From Enchytraeus crypticus (lineage: Eukaryota; Annelida; Clitellata; Enchytraeida; Enchytraeidae): a DNA stretch of 64,000 nucleotides. The stretch is taken from contig CAJHZI010000478.1 of NCBI GenBank assembly GCA_905160935.1, positions 1,502,001 to 1,566,000 of the forward strand, read 5' to 3'. Of this stretch, positions 1 through 11,700 are shown piece by piece. The stretch's first letter is position 1. Every line of letters starts with the position of its first letter. The notes below the pieces were generated by a model. The model was not told the origin of the DNA and did not search any database. It saw only the letters and a program-made list of their open reading frames with translations. Both the position numbers and the translations under genes were made by a program.

Positions 1-50
1 GTGCTCGATGTTGTGTTTGATGACTGTAGCACTCCAATTGTTGTTGTTGT
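1..50 (+). repeat. CR1-like LINE 3' tail fragment
   Basis: The window opens in the terminal segment of a repeat seen many times here. It reads gtgctcgatgttg, then tgtagcactccaattg, then a (TTG)n tail. The same end, in reverse complement, closes the CR1-like element whose 3' end is near 47,085. No coding potential. Confidence 0.7.
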
Positions 51-464
51 TCTCATGAGCCTAGTAACCTTTTGTGCTCTGTGCAATACTGAGATATGGC
101 AGAAATCGATGAGTAGGTTTACAAGAAGTTCTAATTCTGCGCTATCTGCTATTATAATCAAGGTTAGCTCTCCACACTTACGTCGAATTGGTATTTCTGC
201 CAATTCGAAACTTTATATTTTGACTTTTAATCTATGTTTCCGAATTTATATGAAATTTATTTGCTTCTGTACAATTTATTTCGCACCCCTAGTATATAAT
301 TTTTCTGTAAATATAATGCATTTTAGCGCACAATCGATATTTTATTTCAATCTTTGGTATGTCCGTAAATATGTTAATTAAAATCTTTCTCAAATTCAAC
401 ACCAGAAAAAAGATTAATATGTTGGTTTTATATGTTGGTTTAATAATATGCATATAATATATAA

Positions 465-552
465 TATGTTGAGAGGAATTGAGACAGTCTATTCGTATCC
501 CGATCATAGCTAAGCTGGGATTCAAGGGAAGATGATGATGATGATGATGTAT
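465..552 (+). repeat. LINE 3' end with (GAT)n tail
   Basis: A short copy of a repeated block: gagacagtctattcgtatcc, cgat..., gctgggattcaagggaagat, then (GAT)n. Conceptually it encodes the end of a LINE ORF ([19 protein letters not shown]). Related copies lie near 3,360, 38,330, 44,150, 44,300, 49,800, 49,950, 58,560, 58,850, 59,900 and 60,650. Confidence 0.7.
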
Positions 553-1545
553 ATATTAATATGTTGGTTTGTAATTATATAGTCTAACTGGCAGAGGCAT
601 AGTTACGAACATAACTTTAGTAGTCTTACCTGCGTCTGACAATGTTGAACATGTTCTAGGAGCATCGGTTGAAGTCAAAACAGACCTAGTCGTTATTTCA
701 AACATAAACAAAAGTAAATTAATTGTTTTACGAATTAATTTCGTCGGCTAAAATTGATCCTAAAAGGGATTATTGTGCATGGGCGTCCAATCTCATTTTG
801 AAGCTCAGAATTTTTTCTAAAAATTGCAATACCTCTTCTATGTTCTCGACAACTTTGTTAAGAGCTTTGTTCGCATCGACCCTCTGTCAATACTTACAAA
901 ACCGAATTATTTAACTGATACACCTGACAAAGATGCAAAGTAGCCAATGTTTGTGCCTATTTTCAAAATCTTGCTCTCACTGCCACTCCCATGGCTAGGC
1001 ACCTTGGTGTTATATTTTATTAGGAAGCCTGGACTTTCATGACACTTCTGTCTGTCGTTCATATTTCTTTCAGATCCGTCAAATCAGTCAGATACCATGT
1101 TCTCTCGACAAAAATTCATTCACAATTTTTTACTAACGCCGTAGTTTTGGTGCGGTTTTAGAAAGCGTATACTCTTTACTCTATACTCTTTACTCTTACT
1201 ATATTTTACTCTTTATTCGTACTTTTTAAGACTCTTTTACTGTTACAATACCACAGTCTGAACTGACCACCTGGAAGATTGTCCCAGACGGTTGGTCAAG
1301 AGAAAACCTTGGAACCCACCTTTGTGGGCTTGATTCAGCTGATCGCGGTGACTTTGAGCTTTATAACTCTGATTATTTTTAAACAAAAGCGGTTTCGACA
1401 ACATTTATCTCTTGAAAAAATAGAAAATATACCAAATTTTGTGCATTTCAGACGGTTAGGAACAGCAATATTGTGTTAAATTCATTTGGTACAGAATATC
1501 TTTATCAACCGTCTAGCGCAATGTGGTCAGCTTTGACTGTGATAT
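553..1545. other. non-coding, nothing recognised
   Basis: AT-rich sequence. The short open frames have no recognisable domain. Around 1,255-1,300 a short stretch (tgaccacctggaagattg) loosely resembles the 3' part of 5S-derived sequence, but not enough to call. Confidence 0.5.
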
Positions 1546-1860
1546 CAACAACAACAATACAACTAGAGGGCTACAATTGTCCATACAATATCAATCACTG
1601 TGGAACCAAATCCTAACCGCTGAGCGTAATGTGGGTGGTCAATACATAGTTCGAGCCAAATTCTGGATAATCAATCCAAGGAACAAGGAAGATACTAGCT
1701 GAACGGAGATTTGCGTGTTGGTCTAAGTTCATGAACATTAGGTGGATATGAAAGATAATTTTTAATCGCTTATGAAACTGTTCGCTAAGTAGGAAGGGCT
1801 GATAATGAGTTGAGGAGGGGTACTCAGAGTGCAAGAAATTCCAGATCTGTGCAACAGCGT
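1546..1860 (-). mobile_element. CR1-like LINE, 5'-truncated and decayed
   Basis: This aligns over most of its length with the 3' part of the better-preserved CR1-like element at 47,085-48,498. Shared blocks include cgagccaaa, ggtggtca, tcaatccaaggaa, ctagc-gaacgga, cgtgttggtct, ggtggatatgaaa and cgcttatgaaactgttcg. The (CAA)n stretch at 1,546 corresponds to the 3' tail. Stops and indels interrupt the frame, so it is an inactive remnant. Confidence 0.75.
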
Positions 1861-1879
1861 TCTGTAAGCAGTGTACAAT

Positions 1880-3200
1880 ACAGGTATTTGACCAGATGAC
1901 TTTACCAAGCTATTGATGATCCCAATTCCTAAAAAAGCAAATGCTGTGGAGTGTTGGAATTACAGAACAGTCAGTATAATACCTCATGCATCGAAGATCG
2001 TATTAAATAATAAATAAAAGCTTTCAGTTGAAGGCAGATTTGATACTGAGCAAGAAATAATGTGGTTTAAGGAAAGGAAGCGGCACAAGAGAAGCAATAA
2101 GAGTAAAGCGGGCCCATTTAGAAAATAGATTAGAATATGGAAATGACGTTTTTTGCATGCATTGTGCATTTTGCGGAGGCCTTTGACAGAGTTGATTGGA
2201 TAACGATGATGAATATCTTGGAGAAACTAATTGGAGAGAGATAGTAATTTTAAACGTGCACAAGAATCATAAATCAGTAATCAAAATCCAACAAAAATAC
2301 TCAGAAGGTGAAATAGAACGCGGAGTAGCTCACGATTGCCCCCCATTTCACCGCTTCTGTTTAACATCTACGCTGAGGCAATGATTGAGGAAGCCATGGA
2401 AAACATAAAATATGGAATAAAAGTAGGATAACGATTGTTATAAATTTACCAGTTGCTGATGACCAAGGAATGGTAGCGGGCAGCGAGACTGGACTGCAGA
2501 ATGTAATGGATAGTTTGAATGATACGATATTGAAGTATGGCATGAAGATTTACATCAAAAAGACCAAAGTGATGATAGTGTCCCATAATAAAGTTTAATT
2601 TAATATCACAATAAATAGTACGAAAATGGAACACGGATTGGAGTTTCAAATATCTGCGTCATACTATATCCGATGATGGGAAATGTGAGACTGAAATATG
2701 CAGTAGAAACAGAAGAAGCATTCGATAATAGGAATAAACTTTAGACAAAAGGTCAAAAGAAAGACACAAAGATAAAGGTAGTGAAAACCTTGATTTGAAC
2801 CAAGAGAATATATGGATGTGAAACATTAGCCTTAAGAAAGTAAGATATTAAAAAGCTATAGGCAATGGAAATGTGGAAATGTGGATTTGGTGAAGAATGA
2901 AAATGATTAGCTGGACTCATAAGGTTACAAATGAGGAAGTTACGTAGAGAGTTGGTACAGATAGACAGTTGATAAATGCATTAAGAAATATGAAGAAGAG
3001 TTGGATAGGCCACAATCAAATGGGGGAAGTCCATTAAAAGAGGTACGAAATAGATGGCAGGAATTCGAGGCAGAGGCAGGTCAAAACTAGGTATATTAGA
3101 TGATTTAAAGGTAATGTGATTATTAAACTCTTAAGAGGAAAGCGAAAGACAGAGAAGGGTAGAGGCGTTTTATAGCATGGACCTACCAGTGGGCATTGCA
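1880..3200 (+). pseudogene. RTE-like LINE, degenerate reverse transcriptase copy
   Basis: Broken frames read as the middle and end of an RT-encoding ORF: an IPKKANAVECWNYRTVSIIP-like RT block near 1,920-1,980, then the C-terminal module seen intact at 12,857-13,534 (AKTKV-type block, then yet more divergent KRWIGH-like block). The 3' end, atagcatggacctaccagtg, matches the end of the 12.8 kb copy. Frameshifts and stops are frequent. It ends in an (AT)n-rich tract. Confidence 0.7.
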
Positions 3201-3221
3201 GTAAAAGAGATATAATATATT

Positions 3222-3272
3222 ATATATATATATATATATACATGTATTATATAGTATATATATATATATATC
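3222..3272. repeat. (AT)n-rich microsatellite
   Basis: TA dinucleotide runs interrupted by catgtattatatag, directly 3' of the RTE-like remnant. It probably derives from the LINE tail. Confidence 0.8.
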
Positions 3273-3289
3273 AATCAATATCAGAGAGG

Positions 3290-3432
3290 ATATTAGGTTG
3301 GGGAACGCCTACGCTCCAGAAATTGCTACAAACATTTAAACGATCGGATAGTCAGAGAAAACTATATAAAGCCTATTCGTATCCCGACCTTGGTTAAACT
3401 TGGATTTACGAGAAGATGATGATCATTATGAT

Positions 3433-3434
<2 letters not shown>
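3290..3434 (+). repeat. LINE 3' end, (GAT)n-tail family
   Basis: It carries the upstream block (ggggaacgcctacgctccag, aaattgctacaa) also found at 44,060 and 59,850, then cctattcgtatcccgacctt and aagatgatgat. It is followed directly by a long (AT)n run. Confidence 0.7.

Positions 3435-3495
<61 letters not shown>
3435..3495. repeat. (AT)n microsatellite
   Basis: About 30 uninterrupted TA repeats. It follows the GAT-tailed LINE end and precedes a sequence beginning caggatgcacaaaaaaaatc. Confidence 0.95.
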
Positions 3496-3499
<4 letters not shown>

Positions 3500-3815
3500 G
3501 ATGCACAAAAAAAATCCCTAGAACAATTTATATAACTTGGAAATTCTCAGCCATTAGAATGCCTTCTCTGAAAGACCAAATGAGAATTCTAAAATTAATT
3601 ACATTATTTTAATGTCTGAGGAACCTTGTTGGAAGGATATCATGCATTCGAACCCAAACGCAGAAATACAACCGAACTAAAGGCTGTTCTTCAAAGCAAC
3701 TCGAAGGACCAGCTACAGTTGACCCTTGACAGAGCATTTCAGTCTTTAAGAAATAGAGAAACACTTATGATTTTCATCCAAGCCCTGGGAGATCATTTAG
3801 GGTTCAATATGTAAC
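3496..3815 (+). pseudogene. possible DNA-transposon remnant
   Basis: It begins with caggatgcacaaaaaaaatc, a terminal style common in Tc/mariner or IS630-like elements. It runs through a short frame ending TLMIFIQALGDHLGFNM and a stop. The final frame (ELKAVLQ... LTLDRAFQSL...) is vaguely like the C-terminal end of such transposases. No DDE residues are present in what remains. This is a guess from the layout; it could be unrelated. Confidence 0.25.
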
Positions 3816-3947
3816 GTAATATCGGAGTCGTCATAATCTAACCGCCCTTTTAGGGCGAACAAATTATCAAAAAGGAATAGATTCTATTTGACGTTCACAT
3901 TGCATGTTAAATGAAAGAAAATATTATTTAATAATAACAATAACAAC

Positions 3948-4022
3948 AATTGGAGTGCTACAGTCATCAATGACAACATCGAGCACTATTGAGACAAAAT
4001 CAGGCCGGCGAGCAAAAAAATA
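3948..4022 (-). repeat. CR1-like LINE 3' tail fragment
   Basis: (AAC/AAT)n followed by attggagtgctacagtcatc, aatgacaacatcgagcacta and ttgagacaaaatcaggccgg. It is the same terminal segment as at 1-50, 16,185 and 50,290, in the minus orientation. Confidence 0.75.
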
Positions 4023-4644
4023 AGGTTATTATCATCACTATAACTCAGGTCTCGTTCAAAATATTTCTACAAAATTCGGTGAGCTTGTGAACAATTTCCT
4101 CCGCTGCAGACAGCAGGATTTTCAAAGTGAAACAAGAATTGACTAAGTTGTCGCAGTTTGCCTACGGGATTATGTTTTGATGCGCTCTCTGTATATATGA
4201 CATCAAAGTTAGTGAAAATTATATAGGAAATTATATAAAATTATATAACTTTTAATTTTGAGGTTTAGTAAGCCTAAATATTTTTTTAAATTCTGGAGGT
4301 ACATTATGAGCATCTTCCCATTATATAATATTAAATTTGCTGCTGGTTTTCTACTTCAGGGCTTATATTGTAATACACATGGAAAGGAAATACAAATGGA
4401 AAAGATATTGATAATTAAACAAAAATAAACAAAATATAAAACATAAACAAATTTATTCCATCTTTATTGTTTACTGACCACGCTAGACATTTTAGTCTCC
4501 ACCTACTTCTATTACATGAATAAACAATTTCTGTCAATTTTCATTCGAACCTACTGTACATGTAGGCTCTAGGTGGAGTTATTTTATAGCGATCCCAATA
4601 TTTATTTCATCATTTGCCTGAGAAGGTTTATGTCAAAATATAAC

Positions 4645-4712
4645 AATAATAATAAAAGTTAAACTCCTTTTCCTCACAAAACGATGATGTCAGGGACATC
4701 AAAATTAGATAT
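4645..4712 (-). repeat. stem-loop/ACGTTAA tail family
   Basis: (AAT)n, then taaaagttaaactccttttc, then a hairpin-type block ending gatgatgtcagggacatc. Read on the minus strand this is the tgacatcatc...aggaaa...gttaa terminus repeated at 24,890, 39,990, 48,970, 61,860 and 63,010. Confidence 0.6.
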
Positions 4713-5127
4713 TAAAACTTATAAACACACACCTTTCAGAAAAGTTCTCCTTTAAAGAATAATATTCCGAGTCGCCAAGTCCAAAATTCTTAACTTTTTT
4801 AATCCTTTCGTTTCAATAATTTGTTTATTCGATTTCTTTATTCGATTATCCTTCGATGACTTTTCTTTACTTGGAAAAATATAGGCTTGGTATTGGAAAA
4901 TTTCTGACGGCAATGTCATAGACAAACTAAATAAGAAAGACGAAGATACTGGAAACTTTAAGAACAATGCAATCCAGATAGCAGTTGTATATAAGATCAA
5001 TTTTAAATTTTGATTAAAATTCGAATACTGACTTTCCTCAGTTTCTTTATTAGACTGAGATTTTAAAGAAAATCTATATCATCCTGCATTTTCCAGGTTT
5101 AAATTACTATTTCTATCAATCAATCAA

Positions 5128-5190
5128 TTATAATTTAACGTCCGGTTCCTCGACATAAGTTAATGTCAGGGAGGTCTCTTGCAGACTCTA
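5128..5190 (-). repeat. stem-loop/ACGTTAA tail family
   Basis: Contains taatttaacgtccggttcct, cgacataagttaatgtcagg and gaggtctc. It is a short copy of the same terminus, just upstream of a full tRNA-type SINE. Confidence 0.6.
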
Positions 5191-5231
5191 CACAAACAGG
5201 CGCCAAAGCACCATACGATGATGACTGAATA

Positions 5232-5371
5232 AAAAAAGCTGGTAAAGCTAAGGTTAACGTCAGTTTCCTCACTAAAAAGCGATGTCAGTGACGGGCGAGC
5301 CCAGGATTTGAACCACGCACCTACTGATCCTCGGTCGAGTATCTTACCGACTTCGCCACTTGCTCCAGCCA
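5232..5371 (-). mobile_element. tRNA-derived SINE (family 1)
   Basis: Read on the minus strand: an A-box-like segment (gtggcgaagtcggtaagat), a B-box-like segment (ggttcaaatcctgggctcg), cgtcactgacatcgctttt, a short stem-loop, and the terminus aactgacgttaaccttagct. About 140 bp. It is one of about thirteen copies of the commonest interspersed repeat in this window, transcribed in principle by RNA polymerase III. Confidence 0.85.
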
Positions 5372-6311
5372 CAAAGAGTACACAGAAACCGCAGGAGAAA
5401 GCGAGATTAAAACAGTGCAAGTCCAGGATCTATATATACGAGGGTTGATCAATAAGTAGTGAGAAAAGCACTGGGAATAGTAGTCCTCCACAAAATAGAT
5501 ATTTATGCTGACTAGTTAAATCGAGATAAATCGAGAGATAAATTAAATAGTTAATGAGAGATAAATCACGACGGTATCATAATCTAATGAGCCACCCGTG
5601 CTTAGGCACGCTGACGTGATACACTAAAGTATCGGGTTTGTCCTGGCTGAGGAGATAGTAGAGAGCTAACTAATGGGTTTTATGTAAAAGCACAACGCTA
5701 AGATGGTATTCATCAATCGGCCTACAACGTCTTTAGAATAATAACATGCCATACATACTATTCAGAAATTGAAATAATTTAACGTATATACTAAAGTTCT
5801 GTTGCTTATGCAACTAATTGCATGTTATTTGTTCAAATTCAGTTAGAAATAGTTACTTTAATTCTTGAATGTCAAATCTTCTCAATAAATCTAACGTACA
5901 AGTTTAAGATTTAGTAAAGGAACTTATAACAACATTACGGTTTTTGTTACAATTCAAATACAGCTGTAACTCTCGACTCTATATGGTAACTCTCGAATCT
6001 CCTCTCATCTTCAAGAGTTCGCACTCCAGGTGTAACCTCTAATTTAGGGTTAAAGACTAACATATGATATATAGATTTAATTTGGCTACTATAAGTATCT
6101 AATGGACACACATATACACTTTCTATAAATGTCGAGATTTAACTTATTGAGTTTAGGAACAAAGTTTAAGATATTAAACAAAGACACTAAATTTAATATT
6201 CATTACTTTTACTATGTAGCTTCGCATCTCGCAAACTAAATTAACTAATATCATAATAAATATATAATCTAATACGTTATCTATACAAACGATGTACTTT
6301 CATTAATTTAA

Positions 6312-6432
6312 GTGGCGAAGTCGGTAAGATACTAGACCGTGGATCAGTATGTGCGGGGTTCAAGTCCTGGTCTATCCCTTCACTGACATCGCTTTCAAGT
6401 GAGGAAACTGACATTAACCTTAGATTTTAAGT
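6312..6432 (+). mobile_element. tRNA-derived SINE (family 1)
   Basis: Plus-strand copy: gtggcgaagtcggtaagata (A box region), gcggggttcaagtcctggtc (B box region), then the hairpin and aaactgacattaaccttaga. Confidence 0.85.
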
Positions 6433-6808
6433 TTTTAATGAAGCCACTATACCACGCTTTCTCAGCGCTTTGTCCAATGGAATTATGTGGCCTTTCTCAA
6501 CATTGCAGCGTGGTACACAGAAGTGTGTATTACAAGAAAAAGTGTGTAAACATCGAACTAAGCAAAAACTACAGCTATAAAAAAATTACAAATCTCCTAT
6601 GCTTCAGAAGTAAACTATAATGACAGGAAAATCCTTGTTCTCATTCTGAACAATTGATAAAAACGAAAAGTGTGCCTTCAATAAATATTTACAATTGAAC
6701 TGTTGACCCAAAATTAGTTACAATTTAAAAGCGCTACTAATTGGAGTTTTTCAATTTAACCTTAGCATGTGTCCTATCCATATATGTCTTGCTGCTTATC
6801 GCTTTATG

Positions 6809-6851
6809 GGGTAGGGTTAGTGTTAGGGTTAGGGTTAGGGTTAGGTTAGGT
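6809..6851 (+). repeat. interstitial telomere-like (TTAGGG)n tract
   Basis: A short run of gttaggg/ttaggg units with one variant (gtgtta) ending in two ttagg units. It is far too short for a chromosome end and sits in AT-rich non-coding sequence. Confidence 0.85.
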
Positions 6852-7563
6852 TTTCAACATAATTTTGCTGTTTATTGTATCGTATCGTTATTTCTGAAGA
6901 GGGTTCAGAATACATATATATCGTCCTCAAATTACTGATCAATTATATCTATCTTTCTTCTCTCATTATCATTTATATTCCATTTTGTATAGTCATACTC
7001 TTATATGTGTGATAATCTCACTCAGTGCACTGTCTAATGGCAGGTACATGGTGTATAAAGCATTCACTCTTCTCTATCTTCCGTTTTTCACTTCATTTAC
7101 AAAATACTACAAATACGAGTGAAACTTTAAATCATCTAAAATTCATTTTAATATAGCATTATTCTCAGTTGATTCTGCTTATGACGAGGCGGGTCCCATA
7201 TGCCTTTCTCAGTTTTAAATAGCATTTACAGGGTAGGGGCGCCATTCCCTGGAAAACAATCCTAAATACCCAAATGTATGATCATACTCTTGCATAAATA
7301 TTTACATATACAAATGGTCATAAACCCACGGAAACTGCTGAATAAAATATTTTGGATGAAGTTTAATCAAATAATATAATGTTTATCAGACGAAAAATTC
7401 TGAATAATTGTTGAATGATAAGCCGATAAATCTCTAGGCCTACTTTACCTAACTAATGAAAAGTTCTAGAAGATAAAATTCCTTTATTAAAACTATTGGT
7501 ATAGTGTGTGATTTGTGGTGCGAAAATTATGTGCAACAATAAGAAAAAACTGACCAATAAAAT

Positions 7564-9776
7564 ATGGACCATATGGATGCTACTTATAATTATAATATCA
7601 ATATGTTTGATAAATGTAAACTCGACTGGAATAATGCTTCCAAATATGAATACCAAGAACAAACTAGAATACATCTTCAATCTTTATACATGCTGCTTTG
7701 GGAACCTGATGTCAATATTTTATATAAATGTAAACCTGAATTATTTAATTTATCAGCTATAAACGACATCTATGACAAAATTGTAGCCAGTCTGTGGAAT
7801 GCGTCTTTAATTGCTGTAAAACGTAGAAGTAAAACGGGTGTTCAAAAGTTTTGGTGGAACAGCAGGTTAACTGAAATTAAGAGAAGTTCTGTTATGCACT
7901 TCAATAATTGGAAAAAAGCTGGCAGGCCTACTGAAGGCCCAATATATGACGCAAAGTCAGATGCGCATAAGAATTATAGAAAAGCGATTAAGATGGCTAA
8001 AGTAAATTCAAAAAATTATATTTCTGATAAGTTACAGCAAAGTCTTTTAGACAGTAGCGACAAAAAATTTTGGAGAAGTTGGCAGGGGTTTTTTAATAAA
8101 AAAGGCTCCAATAAAATAGTTAATGTGGATGGATTACAGGACCCTCATGAAATTGCAAATCATCTTGCAACGAATTTCAAAAATGCTTGCACACCAAATT
8201 CTGAAACTATCCATAATAATTTGAAAAAGTTTACAATATGTACAAAATTAAACATTCAAACTCTGTGGGAGATTGTATAATTGATAATGTTTCGGTGTGT
8301 GATGCCATCAGTAGCTTAGGTATGAACAAGTCGTCAGGGTTTGATGGGCTAACTGCTGAGCATATAATATTTGCGCACGATTCAATTATTGTAGTTCTGC
8401 GTACACTGTTTAACATTATGATTTTCACGGGTCTTGTCCCTGATGCCTTTGGAAGGGGTAAGACAGTTCCAATACCTAAATATAAAGGTTATAGAAGAAC
8501 AGTTACGGCCGATGATTTCAGGGGCATTACGATATGCCCGATAATGTCCAAAATCTTTGAAAAATGTATACAGAAGTTTATCAGAGTTGATACGTCAGAA
8601 AGACAATTTGGCTTTAAAAAACAAGTTGGATGTATTAATGCAATTCATTCCTTGCGGAAGGCTGTTCGCTATTTTAATGATAGAAATAGCACGGTTAATA
8701 TTGGCGTAATCGACCTTCGTAAAGCATTTGACAAATGTGATATATATGGTGTTCTGCATTTGTTGCAAAGGAAAAATGTAAATGTAAATATTATTAATAC
8801 GTTAGAGAATTGGTTTGGGAAGAATGGCACAACAATAAATTGGTTTGGCTCAATTTCTGATTATGTACCTTTAATATCTGGAGTTAAACAAGGTGGAGTA
8901 CTTTCGCCTATGTTATTTGCACTTTTTGTCGATGAGGTATTAGACAAATTAGAATGTTCTCGTTATGGCTGTTTCATTAACTACCAGTGTTGCAATAGCT
9001 TCATGTATGCGGATGACATAGTCTTGCTTAGCGTAACGGTCAGTGATTTGCAAAAATTATTTGATATCTGTGATAGTGTTTTTTCTAAGTTAGACCTTCC
9101 CATAAATGTTGCCAAATGTCACTGCATTCGAATAGGACCAAGATGCAATGCTCTTTGTAAGCCGCTTTGCATAATCAAATTTCTTGGAATAGAAATTGAC
9201 GAGCAATTGTCATTTAAAAACCATGTTGATACTGTTGTGAAGAAGATAAAAAGTGCGAACTGTTTATTATTCAATCGTAGAGACAATATTCCTATGCCCT
9301 GCCGTAGGAATTTATATTTTTCAATGATCCACTCTCGCATTAGGTACTGCATTGAAGTGTATGGACACGCCTCCTGGAACATCTTGCAGCCACTGCACAT
9401 TGTTTGCAATAGAGTACTAAGAACGTTGCAAGGAATGCACCGCTTTAGTAATGTCAAAAATTTATACACTTTTTTTAATATCCTGCCTATCCATTTATTA
9501 CATAAATTTTGTTCAGCGAAACTTATTCATAAGTGTCTATACAACAGATCATCCTCATCCACAGTATTGGCAAACATTTTTGATCTCATGCTAACTACCC
9601 CCACAAGACTATACGGATCCAGCTATCTTTATAAGAAGTCTTCTGCCACTTTTTATAAATCATATGTCAATGACGCCTGCACAAACTGGAACGAAATTCC
9701 AACCTCCATTAGAAACATCAACTCTCTCTCTACATTCTGTCATAAATACAAACATTACTTACTTAATAACTGGTAA
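7564..9776 (+). pseudogene. non-LTR retrotransposon RT ORF with one frameshift
   Basis: Two overlapping frames, 7,564-8,280 and 8,238-9,776, read as one LINE polyprotein broken by a single frameshift near 8,240-8,280. The second frame holds the reverse transcriptase: SSGFDGLTAEHI, DFRGITICPIMSKIFEKCI (fingers), VIDLRKAFDKCD (motif A), SGVKQGGVLSPMLFALFVDE (motif B), FMYADDIVLL (motif C, catalytic YADD), then a C-terminal region ending NWNEIP... and HYLLNNW. No apurinic-type endonuclease lies upstream, so the copy is 5'-truncated. Catalytic residues are preserved, so the insertion is fairly young. It is a non-LTR element of the CR1/L2-like broad group; I cannot fix the clade by eye. No RNase H domain is seen. 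Confidence 0.85.
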
Positions 9777-10181
9777 TCTTCCATTTCCATCCACACTTTT
9801 GAATATTTTATGATGATTTTGATAGCTTAATGCAGATATTTTAAATTTTATTAATCTATAAAAAATGGTTGTGTTTAATTACTTGTAAATGATTTGGGCT
9901 CTCTCAGAGTCCTTTACCGAAAAACCAATACTGTAACTGGGTGTTCAACCGGATAGGACGCTTTGCGTCCTCTTTGATGGCCTAGTTTTTTACTTACTTC
10001 TTATGCAAATTTTTGTTGTTGTTTTATTTTGCACTTACAGGACGTATTGCACTTATGACTAAGGTTCTGATAACATTTATTTAATTTTATTTGTCACACG
10101 TTTATTGATGTGATTACTCTGTGAATTTTGTGAAACTTTGTGTAATAATAAAACATATTTCTTCTTCTTCTTCTTCTTCTG
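9777..10181 (+). mobile_element. 3' UTR of the 7.5-9.8 kb LINE
   Basis: AT-rich trailer with a small perfect hairpin, aggacg-ctttg-cgtcct, near 9,955-9,972. It ends near a (TTC)n tract at about 10,158-10,181, which could be the element's tail. The limits are approximate. Confidence 0.5.
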
Positions 10182-10734
10182 CAAAAGAAATACATTCATT
10201 AACTGGGTGGATAAAATAACATATTTAGGTATAAATATTATTCGCGCAAAATCTTTTAAATGTGATTGGAAAAATGTAAGGGGGAAATTCTACATCGCTG
10301 TTAATACTATTTTAGGAAGGCTTGGTTCCCAGGCGCCAATAGATGTGTTGATGAAACTGATAAATTCTCAGGCGTTGCCGATATTGTTATATGGTATCCC
10401 TGCTATGAGTCTTAACAAATCAGAGTTAAAGAGTTTCTCCGATGCATACAATAGCGTCTTCTCAAAAATTTTCAATTCATTTGACAAAAATACTCTACAG
10501 TATTGTCAGTGGTACTGTGGTTTCTGGCCTTTTGGGATATTATATAATTATCATAGGTTTATCTTTTTGCACAAATCAGTGATTTCAAATGGTTTAACTG
10601 AGAATTCAGAGGCTGATTATAATGACTACTTAGACTATGTAACCATTAAAAGAAAATATTCAATTGGGATTCAAGACTCATTGGCCTGTATCAGATATAA
10701 ATTTTGGAATTATTTTAAAGAGATATTGGCATAG
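10138..10734 (+). pseudogene. C-terminal fragment of a second LINE ORF
   Basis: An open frame, clear from about 10,197, reads INWVDKITYLGINI, then ILGRLGSQAP, LPILLYGIPAMSLNKSELKS, YNSVFSKIFNSF and FWNYFKEILA before a stop. This is the thumb/C-terminal portion typical of LINE ORF2 products (KITYLGI and LLYG blocks), without the RT core. The start is set by the (TTC)n junction near 10,182, so this is a 5'-truncated insertion abutting the previous LINE. Confidence 0.7.
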
Positions 10735-11008
10735 CTAATACTAATGATATTTAAGAAGAGATTGAGTTTGGTACTTTAGTTATAAATGTTTACTTTCTTT
10801 ATTTTCTTTATATTGATTTATGTTGTGTTTATGTTGTGTTTGATTTCTACTGTATGTGTTTCTTACTGCCATGAATTTGGTGAAAAAGAACATATAAGCC
10901 TATAAGCGTAACCACGATCCAAAGTTTGGGGGATACAATTGTGTCAATATGAAAAATTCCTACTGTAAATAATGAACTTTACCTTTAGTCTGTATAAAGA
11001 AACAATAA

Positions 11009-11700
11009 TTAGAGTACTACTGTCGTCCATGGTAACATGGAACACAATTGAGAAAAATCCAAATCGCTGGCAAAAAGAAGATATAAAACGGTGCAAATTC
11101 TAAAATTCAGAAAACCAGTCAATGATAAAAGGAAGCAATGATGATGAAGTTTGCGTGCCTGTAGCAACCTATTGACACTGGATGAAAAAGAGCGATGGAA
11201 AAGGTAGGTCTTCAACTGGCTATGGAGCCACTCTTAAAAAGTAAAGGTCGATGTGATTCAAACGAAAACTTCCGTAGACGGGATGAAAAAGAAATCCAGA
11301 CCTTCTGTGTAGCTTGCTGGAAAACGATTAGATAGCTTAGAGAGTGAATGTAAGCTGGGTCTCACAGGAGTAATTAATTTAGAATACCGAGTTACAGAAG
11401 GCTGCATAACTGTAGTCAAGTGACACATACAAGTTTGTCCTGGGATGGCGATGAACTTATAGGCTAACGAAGCCATCATGTAAAGTATACTCTATTAACC
11501 TTTACCTAACCTTTACCCAGTGCAACGACGTTAAAATAGGCGTAACACCTGAGAACTTGGAACAGTCTGATTTAACAAATATGGACGTATTCGACTAAGT
11601 GCGCAGATAAGGAAGAAAGATGACTGTGAAGTTTTAGTTTGTGTTCATTGACGTTTAGGTGTTCATCAATGATAACACTGAGATTTCTCACCGAAGAAAC
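11009..11700 (-). mobile_element. CR1-like LINE, 5'-truncated remnant
   Basis: It begins with the family 3' terminus (attagagtactactgtcgtc, catggtaacatgg). Short minus-strand frames (RPSLHSLSKLSNRFPASYT and YTEGLDFFFIPS) match the C-terminal part of the 47-48 kb element (RPSLPSRSKVSRRSFQHAAL). Near 11,640-11,700, ttcattgacgtttaggtg and actgagatttctcaccgaag correspond to its VKNLGVVLD region. Multiple frame breaks. Confidence 0.75.

Larger units (their letters stand above)
3816..7450. other. repeat-scarred non-coding region
   Basis: Apart from the CR1-like tail, two stem-loop tail copies, two SINEs and the telomere-like tract listed separately, I see no exon-like frame or RNA gene here. Confidence 0.5.

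Noticed and set aside
1..381. 126-codon open frame at the start of the window
   Set aside because: It begins in a LINE tail and continues into AT-rich sequence with no domain, splice context or homologous feel.
5166..5420. 84-codon minus frame
   Set aside because: It runs through a tRNA-type SINE; the apparent protein ([18 protein letters not shown]) is the SINE's tRNA-like head in translation, repeated at other SINE copies.
9119..9469. 116-codon minus frame
   Set aside because: Antisense shadow of the LINE reverse transcriptase region.
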